Shown one piece after another: positions 1 through 6,354 of a stretch of DNA of 9,444 nt. A program made the translations under genes and the position numbers. Where the stretch lies: NCBI GenBank assembly GCA_003662305.1, contig QMXU01000031.1:1-9444 (forward strand), in the 5' to 3' direction. This DNA comes from Candidatus Hecatellales archaeon. GTDB lineage: Archaea > Thermoproteota > Bathyarchaeia > Hecatellales > Hecatellaceae. Under the pieces are notes generated by a model. That model ran no database searches, was not told the origin of the DNA, and saw only the letters and a program-made list of their open reading frames with translations. Positions within the stretch are counted from its first letter, which is position 1. Each line of letters starts with the position of its first letter.

Positions 1-738
1 GAGCGGAAGGTGAGGTGGGCCTATGTGGGCTGGCCTATTCCAGGGGCTGCCCGAGGCTACGAGTGCCCGCTGGAAAAGTTCCGCCGGATATTCTTTGACA
101 GCATCCGCCAGTCCTTCACCGACGAGGTTAGGAGGCTGTGCGAGTATTACAGGCAGGCTTTGGAGGGGGTGGACCAGGTGACCGTGAAGGCTGAGGACGG
201 AACAAACCTGACCTTCAGCATTAAGGGGAGGCCTATCCTAGTTGACGACGCATATATTTCCGAGGAGGATGTTAAACGTGGAGATGTAGGACTTAACATT
301 CCCACGGGCGAGGTTTTCGTAGCGCCCATAGAGGATTCGGCGAACGGGACCATAAGCTTTGAGAAGGTTGCCATTCCAGGCTTCGGGAGAATACTTGGGC
401 TTAAGCTGACCTTCAGAGATGGACGCGTGGTCGAGTACGAGGCTTCGGAGGGACGTGAAGTTTTCACACGCTTCCTCGAGGCTAACACGGGGGATAAGGA
501 CCGGATTGCAGAGCTTGGGATAGGCTGCAACCCCGGCGCCCAGTATACTGGAGGAAGCATCATAGTTGACGAGAAGATTTATGGAACCGTCCACATAGCC
601 ATAGGAAGCAACACAGGCGCCTACCACGGCCGGAACAAGGCTTCAAGCCACCTTGACATGATAAAGGACATGGGGGAAGGCGTGCTTCTGGCCGATGGAA
701 ACCCTGTCATGCGGAATGGGAAACCCCTGAAGCTTTGA
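1..738 (+). CDS. M29-type metallo-aminopeptidase, C-terminal part (5' end outside window)
   Basis: This is the C-terminal part of a thermophilic-type aminopeptidase (M29, AmpS/PepS/aminopeptidase T class). These are cytosolic enzymes that remove N-terminal residues from peptides using two metal ions. The reading frame is open to base 1. A GTG at 10 could be read as a start, but the family is about 360-410 residues and only about 245 codons are here, so the gene is cut by the window edge. Counting from the GTG, the expected five metal ligands are present in order: Glu101 in PTGEVF, Glu168 in AELGIG, His195 in GTVHIAIG, and His214 plus Asp216 in SSHLDM. The H-x-D pair near the C-terminus is typical of the family. 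The gap between the third and fourth ligands looks shorter than in bacterial AmpS, suggesting an archaeal subgroup. The gene ends 45 bases before the convergent acetyltransferase gene. The family call is firm; substrate preference is unknown. Confidence 0.9.
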   Translation, partial: ERKVRWAYVGWPIPGAARGYECPLEKFRRIFFDSIRQSFTDEVRRLCEYYRQALEGVDQVTVKAEDGTNLTFSIKGRPILVDDAYISEEDVKRGDVGLNIPTGEVFVAPIEDSANGTISFEKVAIPGFGRILGLKLTFRDGRVVEYEASEGREVFTRFLEANTGDKDRIAELGIGCNPGAQYTGGSIIVDEKIYGTVHIAIGSNTGAYHGRNKASSHLDMIKDMGEGVLLADGNPVMRNGKPLKL

Positions 739-783
739 CCTTGAAGGAGAAGCCAGCGGTCTCCAAGCCTTTCCCCGGCTTGC

Positions 784-1311
784 TTAGGAAGGCTTCTTAA
801 GCTGAACGGCTTCCCAGCTTTCCAGAGGCAGCTTCCTAACCATTAGGAAAGCGTCTTCGCCGTCGATGTAGTAGTGGGGGATGGTCTTGTTTTCCTTGAA
901 GCCCAGTTTCCGGTAGAGTTTTATGGCGGGGTCGTTGCTCACTCTGACCTCTAGGTATACCTCGTGGCAGGCGTATTTATCGTAGAGGTTTTCCATGGCT
1001 TTAACCATGAGGAGGGTTGCAAGCCCTTTAAGCCTGTGTTCAGGTAAAACCGCTATGGAGACCACGTGTCCCTTCCTTGTGAGCTTAAACTTTAAAAGGC
1101 CTGAAAGCCCATGCTCAACCCTGCACATGACGTAGCCTACCACTTTTCCTTCAGCCTCAGCCACTAGGAAAGCCTCTGGGTTGGAACGGTGGATTTCAAG
1201 AAAGAAGAAGGAAGAGTAGTTTTCAGGGAGGCATTTCCTGTTTATCTCCATCACTTTTTCAAGGTCTGCCTCTCTGAAGCTTCTAATATGGTAGGCTTGG
1301 CCAGCACCCAT
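784..1311 (-). CDS. rimI: GNAT N-acetyltransferase, RimI/Ard1 (NatA-like) type
   Basis: A 175-residue single-domain GNAT acetyltransferase, closely resembling the archaeal Ard1 enzyme that acetylates protein N-termini with acetyl-CoA. The N-terminal half contains LPENYSSFFF, matching the substrate-side loop of archaeal Ard1 (LPENY...FF). Motif A spans about residues 82-104 (HVVSIAVLPEHRLKGLATLL) and holds the acetyl-CoA pyrophosphate loop R93-L-K-G96-L-A98. Motif B follows at about 119-138 (YLEVRVSNDPAIKLYRKLGF), then a YYIDGEDAFLM strand as in Sulfolobus Ard1. Family knowledge predicts broad N-terminal acetylation of Ser, Ala, Thr and Met starts in the cytosol. The short C-terminal tail after residue 160 shows no motif. 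The ATG start puts the GNAT fold at the usual distance. The gene is divergent from the M50 protease gene and convergent with the aminopeptidase gene. Activity on ribosomal protein S18 specifically cannot be told from sequence. Confidence 0.93.
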   Translation of the reverse strand: MGAGQAYHIRSFREADLEKVMEINRKCLPENYSSFFFLEIHRSNPEAFLVAEAEGKVVGYVMCRVEHGLSGLLKFKLTRKGHVVSIAVLPEHRLKGLATLLMVKAMENLYDKYACHEVYLEVRVSNDPAIKLYRKLGFKENKTIPHYYIDGEDAFLMVRKLPLESWEAVQLKKPS

Positions 1312-1435
1312 TACGCCGTGTACACCACTTCAAGTTAGGCTCATACTTGAAATAATAGTTTTTAGTTAACGCTACTCTTTAATTACTTTAAGTCTTCATT
1401 AGCCTTAGAAGCTTCCTCCGGCTGGCTGGTGAACG
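1312..1435. promoter_or_regulatory. Divergent promoter region between rimI-like and M50 protease genes
   Basis: This 124-base spacer is AT-rich in its middle and must hold both start sites. For the plus-strand protease gene, the run CTTTAATTACTTTAAG at 1377-1392 contains TATA-like words. These would place transcription starts near 1408-1415 and give a leader of about 20-28 bases. A modest GGTGA at 1428-1432 lies just before the ATG. For the minus-strand acetyltransferase the best TATA-like stretch is around 1346-1365, which is weak. An 8-base perfect palindrome GTGTACAC at 1318-1325 sits just upstream of the acetyltransferase start; it could be a protein site or chance. Assignment is by eye only. 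Confidence 0.45.
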
Positions 1436-2527
1436 ATGGCGATTTACAGCGAGGAAACCAGAATTTTAAGCCTTTCAGAGCTTCAGACCATAATAGAGTC
1501 GGAGTTCCCCGTTGAGTCGGTGGTCTACGAGTTCGGCTTACCCTATTTCATAGTTAGGCTTCCACCCCAGCACAAGGAAAACTTTGAGAGGCTTGTATCC
1601 AAGCTTAAACCCTACGGGTTTATCCCTGTTTTAAGGAGGGGGATATTGGGTGAAGCAGTTATAAGAATCCTGTCGAAGCCCGCTCCATCCAAGAAGCCCA
1701 GCAGAATCCCGCTAATCCTTTTCTTGGTAACCTGCGTAACCATTTTCATAAGCGGATACTTCAACTCGACCGTTTGGAACCTTCTCTTCCAAGAAAGCAT
1801 TTTCCTCCATGCAGCCTTCTTCACCATAGGGCTTCTCGCCATCGTCGGGCTTCATGAACTCGGACATAAGACGGCTGCAGCCCTCAGAGGCATCGAGTCC
1901 ACATCCCCCTACTTCATTCCAGGCCCACCCTTCCCCATAGGCTTCGGAACCCTGGGCGCCGTGATCATGCAGAAGGAGCCTCCAACCAACAGAGACCAGC
2001 TTTTCGACCTGGGATTCAGCGGGCCTATAATAGGCTTCATAGTCACCTTAGTCGTAGCCGCTGTTTCGCTGGAGATGGCTAAAGCCGTCAGCCCTTCCAT
2101 CATAGCCCAGCTTGAAGCCCAAGGCGTTCAAATGATAAATCTTCCATCGTCGCTGGCGTGGGAGCTGCTTGCTGGAGCAATAATACCTGAGGTTGAAGGC
2201 AAGATTATGCTTACTCCGCCCTTAGGGCTTGCAGCCTGGATAGGCTTCATCGTTACCTATTTAAACCTGCTTCCAGCATGGCAGCTGGACGGAGGCCACA
2301 TAGCCAGAGCCATGTTCGGGGAGAAAGGACACATGATCGCCTCTTTCGTAGGGGTAATCATAGCCTTCGTCACAGGCTTCTGGTTTTTCGGCTTGATAAT
2401 CCTCTTCTTCATGGGCAGAAAACACATGGGCCCCCTAGACGACATTACACCTCTTTCGAAAAGCAGGAAGGCTCTGGGCGTCTCAGCCTACCTGATTCTA
2501 GCCTTAAGCGCAGTAATCCTGTGGTAG
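1436..2527 (+). CDS. Site-2-protease-like M50 intramembrane metalloprotease
   Basis: A 363-residue polytopic membrane protease of the M50 (S2P) family, which cleaves membrane-spanning substrates inside the bilayer using zinc. The zinc motif HELGH is at 140-144 at the end of a hydrophobic helix. The third ligand is in NLLPAWQLDGGH at 277-288, where Asp285 is expected to bind zinc. Residues 1-85 form a soluble N-terminal region without a signal peptide. Predicted membrane segments are roughly 91-108, 122-145, 193-216, 262-282, 300-326 and 347-363. The stretch PPTNRDQLFDLGFSGPIIGF (182-201) resembles the EGY/archaeal M50 branch, in which the loop after HExxH ends in a conserved Gly-Pro near the next helix. 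No PDZ domain is seen. The ATG start follows a GGTGA. It ends in TAG one base from the stop of the opposing LarA-like gene. Likely role: regulated proteolysis or membrane protein quality control; the substrate is unknown. Confidence 0.93.
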   Translation: MAIYSEETRILSLSELQTIIESEFPVESVVYEFGLPYFIVRLPPQHKENFERLVSKLKPYGFIPVLRRGILGEAVIRILSKPAPSKKPSRIPLILFLVTCVTIFISGYFNSTVWNLLFQESIFLHAAFFTIGLLAIVGLHELGHKTAAALRGIESTSPYFIPGPPFPIGFGTLGAVIMQKEPPTNRDQLFDLGFSGPIIGFIVTLVVAAVSLEMAKAVSPSIIAQLEAQGVQMINLPSSLAWELLAGAIIPEVEGKIMLTPPLGLAAWIGFIVTYLNLLPAWQLDGGHIARAMFGEKGHMIASFVGVIIAFVTGFWFFGLIILFFMGRKHMGPLDDITPLSKSRKALGVSAYLILALSAVILW

Positions 2528-2528
2528 G

Positions 2529-3791
2529 CTAAGCCTTAACTTTTAGGAGGGTTTTCAGGGCTGATGGAAGGGCTACCACGCTTCCTTTGCCTATGCCCCT
2601 CAGGGCAAGCCTCATGGCGTCGTCAAGGTTTCTGGCGGTTTTAAACCCTAAAAGCTCTGAGGCTATGGTTTCGGGGAGTCCTGAAACCAGGTAAACCCTG
2701 AACTTGGACTGAAGCCTTCTAAGCCTTAAAATCTTGTGGAAGCCGAATTCAGAGCGCTCCTTGAAGATTCTTTCAGCCTTCTCAGCGTTTTTCGCCTCGG
2801 TAAGCCACAGGAGGAAGTTGGAGCTCAACCTTTCCCCTGAGCATTCAGCAGCCAGAACGATGCTTCCACCTTCCTCAACTAGGTCTATCACCCTTTCCAA
2901 GGCCTGCTGGGCGCCGTCAAAAGTTGAGTCGTAGGGTTTACCTCCAGGGGAAACCACTGCCACCCTAACCTTGCCCTCAAAGGTTGAGGAAAAGTTTTCC
3001 TCGAAGAAGCCTACAGCCGCCCTGAAGGTTTCCTCAGGTTTCCCTGCGAAGGCCTTTAGGGGAACTCCATCCCAGCTGCATACCACGTGGACGGCGTAGG
3101 TGAGACCAGCCATCCTGGCTGCCTCTAGAAGCTCGGAGTAGAGGGGGTTCCCCCCAAGCCTTCCAGCCCTAGCCTCCAAGCTTCCATAGAGCATGTAGTT
3201 TCGGCTTAGGGTGCGGAGGCTTCCAGCGGCTGAAAGCAGTGTCTGCCCCAGCCCGCTGTACCCCGCGTAGGGGTGAGGTGAAACCTTTCCGACTAGGATT
3301 TTGACTTCGGCTTCAACCACATCTTTTCTGAGGAAGACCTTAACCCTGCGTCCTGTTGAGCCCACCTCAACGGTTTCCAGGTTTTCGTCTCTGGGATTGT
3401 GGACGCCAACCCTGCAGCCTTCACAGGTTTCGCCAAGCAGCTCTAAGGCTTCCTCCGGGTTATAGGCTGCCTCTAAGCCTCTGCCGAAGAGGAAGGCGGT
3501 TTTATCCCGAGAGATGCCTCCTGCCTCCAGCTCCTTCAGGATTTCAGTTGCTAGGAGGCGGAGCGGCAGGGAGGAAGCGTACTCGTCTACGAGGATTACA
3601 GCTCTCCCCCCAGCCTTAACCAGGCTGCTAAGCCTTAAGCCGTCTAGAGGCGACTCGAAGGCTTTCGAAACCAGCGTTTCAGGGCTTGGAGAGGGAGAAA
3701 GCTCCCGTGGCTCCACAACTCCAAGATAGTTTTCAGCGGGAATGTTGGCGCAGACCTCTGTTTCCCCGTAAGGTATCCAAACTTCAACCAT
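2529..3791 (-). CDS. LarA-family (DUF2088-type) protein, degenerate at cofactor and catalytic residues
   Basis: A 420-residue protein of the nickel-dependent lactate racemase (LarA) family. The family pattern is followed along its length: VILVDE (65-70) at the first substrate loop, VGVHNPRDENL (128-138), VSPHPYAGYSG (170-180), and a C-terminal Rossmann-like half with SPGGKPYDSTFDGAQQALE (281-299) and IVLAAECSGE. In LarA a lysine in GGRK carries the nickel-pincer nucleotide and a histidine about 16 residues later binds nickel. Here the lysine position reads Gln183 (GYSGLGQT) and the nickel-ligand position reads Tyr199 (NYM). The His of the usual GTHRP loop appears replaced (GRGLEAAYNPEE, 104-113) and the DxxR arginine is also absent. 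Only His173 is clearly kept. No larB, larC or larE is next to it. It starts at ATG behind a strong TATA box and follows the HisA-like gene by 114 bases. Lactate racemase activity is unlikely; function unknown. Confidence 0.82.
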   Translation of the reverse strand: MVEVWIPYGETEVCANIPAENYLGVVEPRELSPSPSPETLVSKAFESPLDGLRLSSLVKAGGRAVILVDEYASSLPLRLLATEILKELEAGGISRDKTAFLFGRGLEAAYNPEEALELLGETCEGCRVGVHNPRDENLETVEVGSTGRRVKVFLRKDVVEAEVKILVGKVSPHPYAGYSGLGQTLLSAAGSLRTLSRNYMLYGSLEARAGRLGGNPLYSELLEAARMAGLTYAVHVVCSWDGVPLKAFAGKPEETFRAAVGFFEENFSSTFEGKVRVAVVSPGGKPYDSTFDGAQQALERVIDLVEEGGSIVLAAECSGERLSSNFLLWLTEAKNAEKAERIFKERSEFGFHKILRLRRLQSKFRVYLVSGLPETIASELLGFKTARNLDDAMRLALRGIGKGSVVALPSALKTLLKVKA

Positions 3792-3861
3792 GACCTAACC
3801 CTTCACCATCAGGCCAGCCGTCGGATGGCAGCCTTCAAGGAAATCCCAATGACTTTTATGG

Positions 3862-3877
3862 CTTAATTTTTATAAAA
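3862..3877 (-). promoter_or_regulatory. TATA box for the LarA-like gene
   Basis: On the minus strand this reads TTTTATAAAAATTAAG, the clearest archaeal TATA element in the window. It lies in the 114-base gap between the HisA-like and LarA-like genes. Transcription would be expected to start about 26 bases downstream, near 3845, leaving a leader of about 50 bases that includes purine-rich GGTGAAGGG and TTAGGT before the ATG. It suggests the LarA-like gene can be expressed separately from the upstream operon. The position is read from sequence; activity is inferred. Confidence 0.65.
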
Positions 3878-3905
3878 GATTGCGTGTTAAGCGTGGAAGC
3901 CCTCC

Positions 3906-4658
3906 CTACGCCTGAAACCTTTTCTCGAGAAGCTCTTCAGGTTTTATTCTGCCTTTGTGGAGGACCGTGGCTACTAGGGCTCCTGCAGCCCCCAGTTCGG
4001 CTAGGTCTTCCAGGTCTTCTAAGCCTCTGACTCCTCCTCCTACGAGAACTTCGCCGTTGAAGGCCTTAACAATGCTTCCTGTAAGCTTCAGGTCTATTCC
4101 CCTCTCAACCCCAACCCTTGAAAGGTCTAAGACTATCAGCTCTTCCACTCCCAGCCTGCTAAGTCTTCCAGCAGCCTCCCAAGGCTTCAAGCCCTTGAAA
4201 GGCCGGCTTAAACCTATAATTCTCCCCTCTGAAAGGTCCAGGCTTACGGTTACCTTGCTGGGGCTGAAACGCTCCAGGGCTTCCTTGAGAAGGCTTAAGC
4301 TTGGAAGAGTTTCAGTTCCGAAAACAGCTTTTGAAGCCCCGGCTTTAAGGGTGGATTCCGCGTCCTCCAGCCTTCTGAAGCCTCCGTCAACCATCAGGCG
4401 TAGGCTTGTTATACTGGAGATTTCGGATAGGAGGCTTAAGTTTAAAGAAGCCTTCCCCGTGATGGCGTCTAAGTCTGCTAGGTACAGTTCTTTGAAGCCG
4501 TAAGCTGCCTCGAAGGCTTTAGATAAGCTGACAGGGTCGGGGGCTGGATGAAGCCACGACTTGACCGGCTGGTATTCCTCCCTCTTTCCAGCTATGGCGT
4601 GAACTGCTAGGCCTCCTTTAACATCCAGCACGGGTATAACGCGGAAGGACTGCTTCAA
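3906..4658 (-). CDS. HisA-like TIM-barrel protein (COG1411 type)
   Basis: A 250-residue (beta/alpha)8 barrel related to ProFAR isomerase HisA, of the archaeal 'HisA-related' type rather than true HisA. It opens with VIPVLDVKGGLAVHA (7-21), where Asp12 matches the first catalytic Asp of HisA. A second acidic position, Asp141 in SLDLSEG, matches the other. Phosphate-binding loops are seen at VDGGFR (90-95) and VGGGVRGLEDLEDL (206-219). The conserved REEYQPVKS (26-34) and ELYLADLDAI (57-66) are characteristic of this subgroup. The start is a TTG at 4658 whose bases overlap the TGA of the upstream ThiI-like gene (TTGA), with AGAGGT next to it and GGAGG a little further up, so translational coupling is likely. 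The stop is TAG. A sugar-phosphate isomerase-type reaction is plausible from the retained Asp pair. The substrate is not known, and no his operon surrounds it. Confidence 0.85.
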   Translation of the reverse strand: MKQSFRVIPVLDVKGGLAVHAIAGKREEYQPVKSWLHPAPDPVSLSKAFEAAYGFKELYLADLDAITGKASLNLSLLSEISSITSLRLMVDGGFRRLEDAESTLKAGASKAVFGTETLPSLSLLKEALERFSPSKVTVSLDLSEGRIIGLSRPFKGLKPWEAAGRLSRLGVEELIVLDLSRVGVERGIDLKLTGSIVKAFNGEVLVGGGVRGLEDLEDLAELGAAGALVATVLHKGRIKPEELLEKRFQA

Positions 4659-5284
4659 ACCTCTATTTTCCTCCCGGACAGGGCTTTCGAAACCATTTCC
4701 TCCAAGGGCAGTTTAGCCTCTTCAGCCTGCACGGCTTCAAGCCTTGCCTGGGTTGAAGGCTTCCCGGGTGCAGCCTTGCAGGTTGACTGGGTTGAAGTGG
4801 AAATCTGGTAGGTTCCGATTTTCCTAGCCAACTCTACGATTTCCTCCTTGTTCAAGCCGAGTAGAGGCCTTAAGACTGGCAGAGGGGAAGCCTGGTCTTC
4901 AACTTTCAGGTTTGCCAGGGTTTGGCTGGCAACCTGTCCGAGGCTGTCTCCTGTAACCAGGGCTTTAGCTTCTTCCCGGAGGGCAAGCCTTGACGAAGCC
5001 CTCAGCATAAGTCTTTTACATAGGAGGCAGACGAGCTTTCTATTGCAGGATGAGGCTATCCTGCTCAGGTTTTCTCCGTGGGGAAGCATGTAGAGGCTTC
5101 GAAGGTTCACCAGGATTTTAAGCCTTCTGCAGATGGCTTTAACCTTTAAGCCTTCGTCTGGCTCTATGAAGGGAGTGCCGTCGAAGAAAACGGCTGTAAC
5201 CTCTACGCCTTTATGGCTTCCGGCCATGTAGGCTGCTACGGGGGAGTCTATTCCGCCGGAGATTAACGCTAGAACCTTAGCCAT
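4655..5284 (-). CDS. Stand-alone ThiI-like PP-loop sulfurtransferase domain
   Basis: A 209-residue adenine-nucleotide alpha-hydrolase protein matching the C-terminal PP-loop domain of ThiI, which adenylates tRNA U8 for 4-thiouridine formation or supplies sulfur for thiamine. The PP-loop is SGGIDS at 9-14. The ThiI-specific block TGDSLGQVASQTLANL lies at 111-126, and RPLLGLNKEEIVELARKIGT at 139-158. A C86-x2-C89 pair precedes the basic KRLMLR; a CxxC in this place is known in methanogen ThiI. Further cysteines are at 80 and 169. Full ThiI is usually 380 residues or more, with ferredoxin-like and THUMP domains before the PP-loop. Both are absent here, and the ATG start lies 8 bases inside the 3' end of the glycosylase gene, leaving no room for them. 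RNA recognition must therefore come from another protein, or the substrate differs. It is coupled to the HisA-like gene downstream. Confidence 0.87.
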   Translation of the reverse strand: MAKVLALISGGIDSPVAAYMAGSHKGVEVTAVFFDGTPFIEPDEGLKVKAICRRLKILVNLRSLYMLPHGENLSRIASSCNRKLVCLLCKRLMLRASSRLALREEAKALVTGDSLGQVASQTLANLKVEDQASPLPVLRPLLGLNKEEIVELARKIGTYQISTSTQSTCKAAPGKPSTQARLEAVQAEEAKLPLEEMVSKALSGRKIEV

Positions 5285-5936
5285 GACCTGGGGCTCTCCT
5301 GCACAATAAAGAACGATTCTGGAAGTTTAAGATTTCCTCGGGGAACCCTTTTATTTCCGCTAGAAGCCTTCCAACGGTTTTCCAGTCTTCAAGCTGAAGG
5401 CTTCTCATAGGGGGCTTGTAGAGTGCTGAGGCCGGATGGAAAAGCGGGACCACGAAGACTTCGCCTAAAAGACTTTGGGTTCTAAAGGTTTTACCGTGAA
5501 CCCTTGTTATGGGCTGAGGCTTAAGCCCGAAGAAGGAGAGAATTCTGGCGGTTGCATGGCTTCCAAGCGTGCATATCAGCCTCGGCTTCAGGAGGCTTAG
5601 CTGCCTTTCAAGGTAGGGTGCACATGCCTCCTCTTCCTCGGGTTTAGGGTCTCGATTCTTAGGAGGCCTGCACTTAACCACGTTGGTAATGTAAACCTGG
5701 CTTCGCTTCAGCCCTGCTGAGGCTAGAAGCTCGTTCAGGAATTTCCCCGCTGCACCGACGAAGGGTTTGCCCTGCTGGTCTTCCCAGTAGCCGGGAGCTT
5801 CCCCCACGAGCACTATTTTAGATGGAGCCGGGCCTTCACCCAGCACGGGCTTGGTTCTCTCCCTGTGGAGGGAGCATCTCCTGCACCTTTCCACTTCGAT
5901 TCTTAGTTTTTCCAGTTCTTCCTCCACGTCTTCCAT
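5277..5936 (-). CDS. udg: Family 4 (Fe-S) uracil-DNA glycosylase
   Basis: A 219-residue family 4 uracil-DNA glycosylase, which cuts uracil from DNA after cytosine deamination and starts base excision repair. The four Fe-S cluster cysteines are in place: C18-x2-C21 near the N-terminus, C89 in VVKCRPPKNRDP, and C105 in EEEACAPYL. The uracil-pocket motif is GEAPGYWED at 45-53, followed by GKPFVGAAGKFLNELL. ITNVVKCRPP (83-92) and the leucine-loop motif FHPAS (166-170) complete the family pattern. The family usually ends soon after the helix that finishes near residue 195. Here a further 24-residue tail (KGFPEEILNF...) continues and its coding bases overlap the start of the ThiI-like gene by 8 bases. 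The ATG start lies 28 bases after the small upstream gene, with GGGGAA before it. Second gene of the minus-strand operon. Confidence 0.95.
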   Translation of the reverse strand: MEDVEEELEKLRIEVERCRRCSLHRERTKPVLGEGPAPSKIVLVGEAPGYWEDQQGKPFVGAAGKFLNELLASAGLKRSQVYITNVVKCRPPKNRDPKPEEEEACAPYLERQLSLLKPRLICTLGSHATARILSFFGLKPQPITRVHGKTFRTQSLLGEVFVVPLFHPASALYKPPMRSLQLEDWKTVGRLLAEIKGFPEEILNFQNRSLLCRRAPGHG

Positions 5937-5964
5937 AGGGTTCCCCTTTTCCTCCGTGTTGGGG

Positions 5965-6309
5965 CTATTTTAGGAGGGGCTCGGCTTTGCCTTCCTTCTC
6001 GTTCCAGACCATGGGGTTTTCAGGTTTGGCAGCATCCTCCTTCTCTCCTTCAATCATAAGGTAGCGCCGACCGTTCTTCAGGGGGATAATAAAGAATTCT
6101 CTACGCCAGCCTTCCTCGTCCACAAGGATTATTTTACGTTTCTTGTCCGCCGGCTTCATGGTTTTAGGGTCGAGATACTTGCACATCAGAAATTTTCCCC
6201 GGCTGTCTAGGGCTCTAACCTCCAGCTTTCCAGCCTTGCTCCGGGTTAAAACTTCAGGGGGAAACTCCAATTGCCGCCCACCCTCAATTAAGGCTAGCCT
6301 AAACTTCAA
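5965..6309 (-). CDS. Small conserved-looking protein of unknown function
   Basis: A 114-residue charged, probably cytosolic protein that I do not recognise. The sequence alternates short hydrophobic strands with basic and acidic turns (KIILVDEEGWRREFFIIPLK at about 59-78), suggesting a small mostly-beta fold. No membrane segment, signal peptide, or paired-cysteine metal motif is seen; there is a single Cys43. The start is TTG at 6309: the frame has a TAA a few codons upstream, no ATG or GTG comes earlier, and the next internal Met is at residue 42. A GAAGG lies about ten bases upstream. Composition and codon use resemble the neighbours and the frame is intact, supporting a real gene. It leads the operon with the uracil-DNA glycosylase 28 bases downstream, so a link to DNA repair or nucleic-acid handling is possible but unproven. 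Confidence 0.7.
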   Translation of the reverse strand: MKFRLALIEGGRQLEFPPEVLTRSKAGKLEVRALDSRGKFLMCKYLDPKTMKPADKKRKIILVDEEGWRREFFIIPLKNGRRYLMIEGEKEDAAKPENPMVWNEKEGKAEPLLK

Positions 6310-6354
6310 GATTAGTTTTCCTTCGAAGATATTTTAAGGGCTGCCATACAAGGA
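6310..6354. promoter_or_regulatory. Compact divergent promoter with a two-way TATA-like element
   Basis: Only 45 bases separate the divergent starts at 6309 and 6355. The one AT-rich element, ATATTTTAAG at 6329-6338 (CTTAAAATAT on the other strand), reads as TATA-like both ways. It sits about 25 bases from the TTG of the minus gene, as expected for a leaderless transcript. On the plus strand it predicts a start near 6360, which fits translation from the TTG at 6376. A perfect palindrome CTTCGAAG at 6321-6328 abuts it and could be an operator. Confidence 0.5.

Noticed and set aside
10..12. GTG at 10 as the true start of the aminopeptidase
   Set aside because: The frame is open to the window edge and the product would lack over a hundred residues of the family's N-terminal domain.
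765..781. Hairpin AAGCC-TTTCCCC-GGCTT between the convergent aminopeptidase and acetyltransferase genes as a terminator
   Set aside because: Only five base pairs, no T-run follows on either strand, and AAGCC/GGCTT words are very common in this window, so chance is likely.
3955..4503. A 182-codon open frame antisense to the HisA-like gene
   Set aside because: Serine/leucine/proline-rich translation with no motif, fully inside a well-recognised gene on the other strand.
2529..5284. The ThiI-like PP-loop protein as LarE serving the LarA-like protein
   Set aside because: The GDSLGQVASQT block and RPLLGLNKEEI segment are ThiI-type rather than LarE-type, and the LarA-like protein lacks the lysine that would receive the LarE product.
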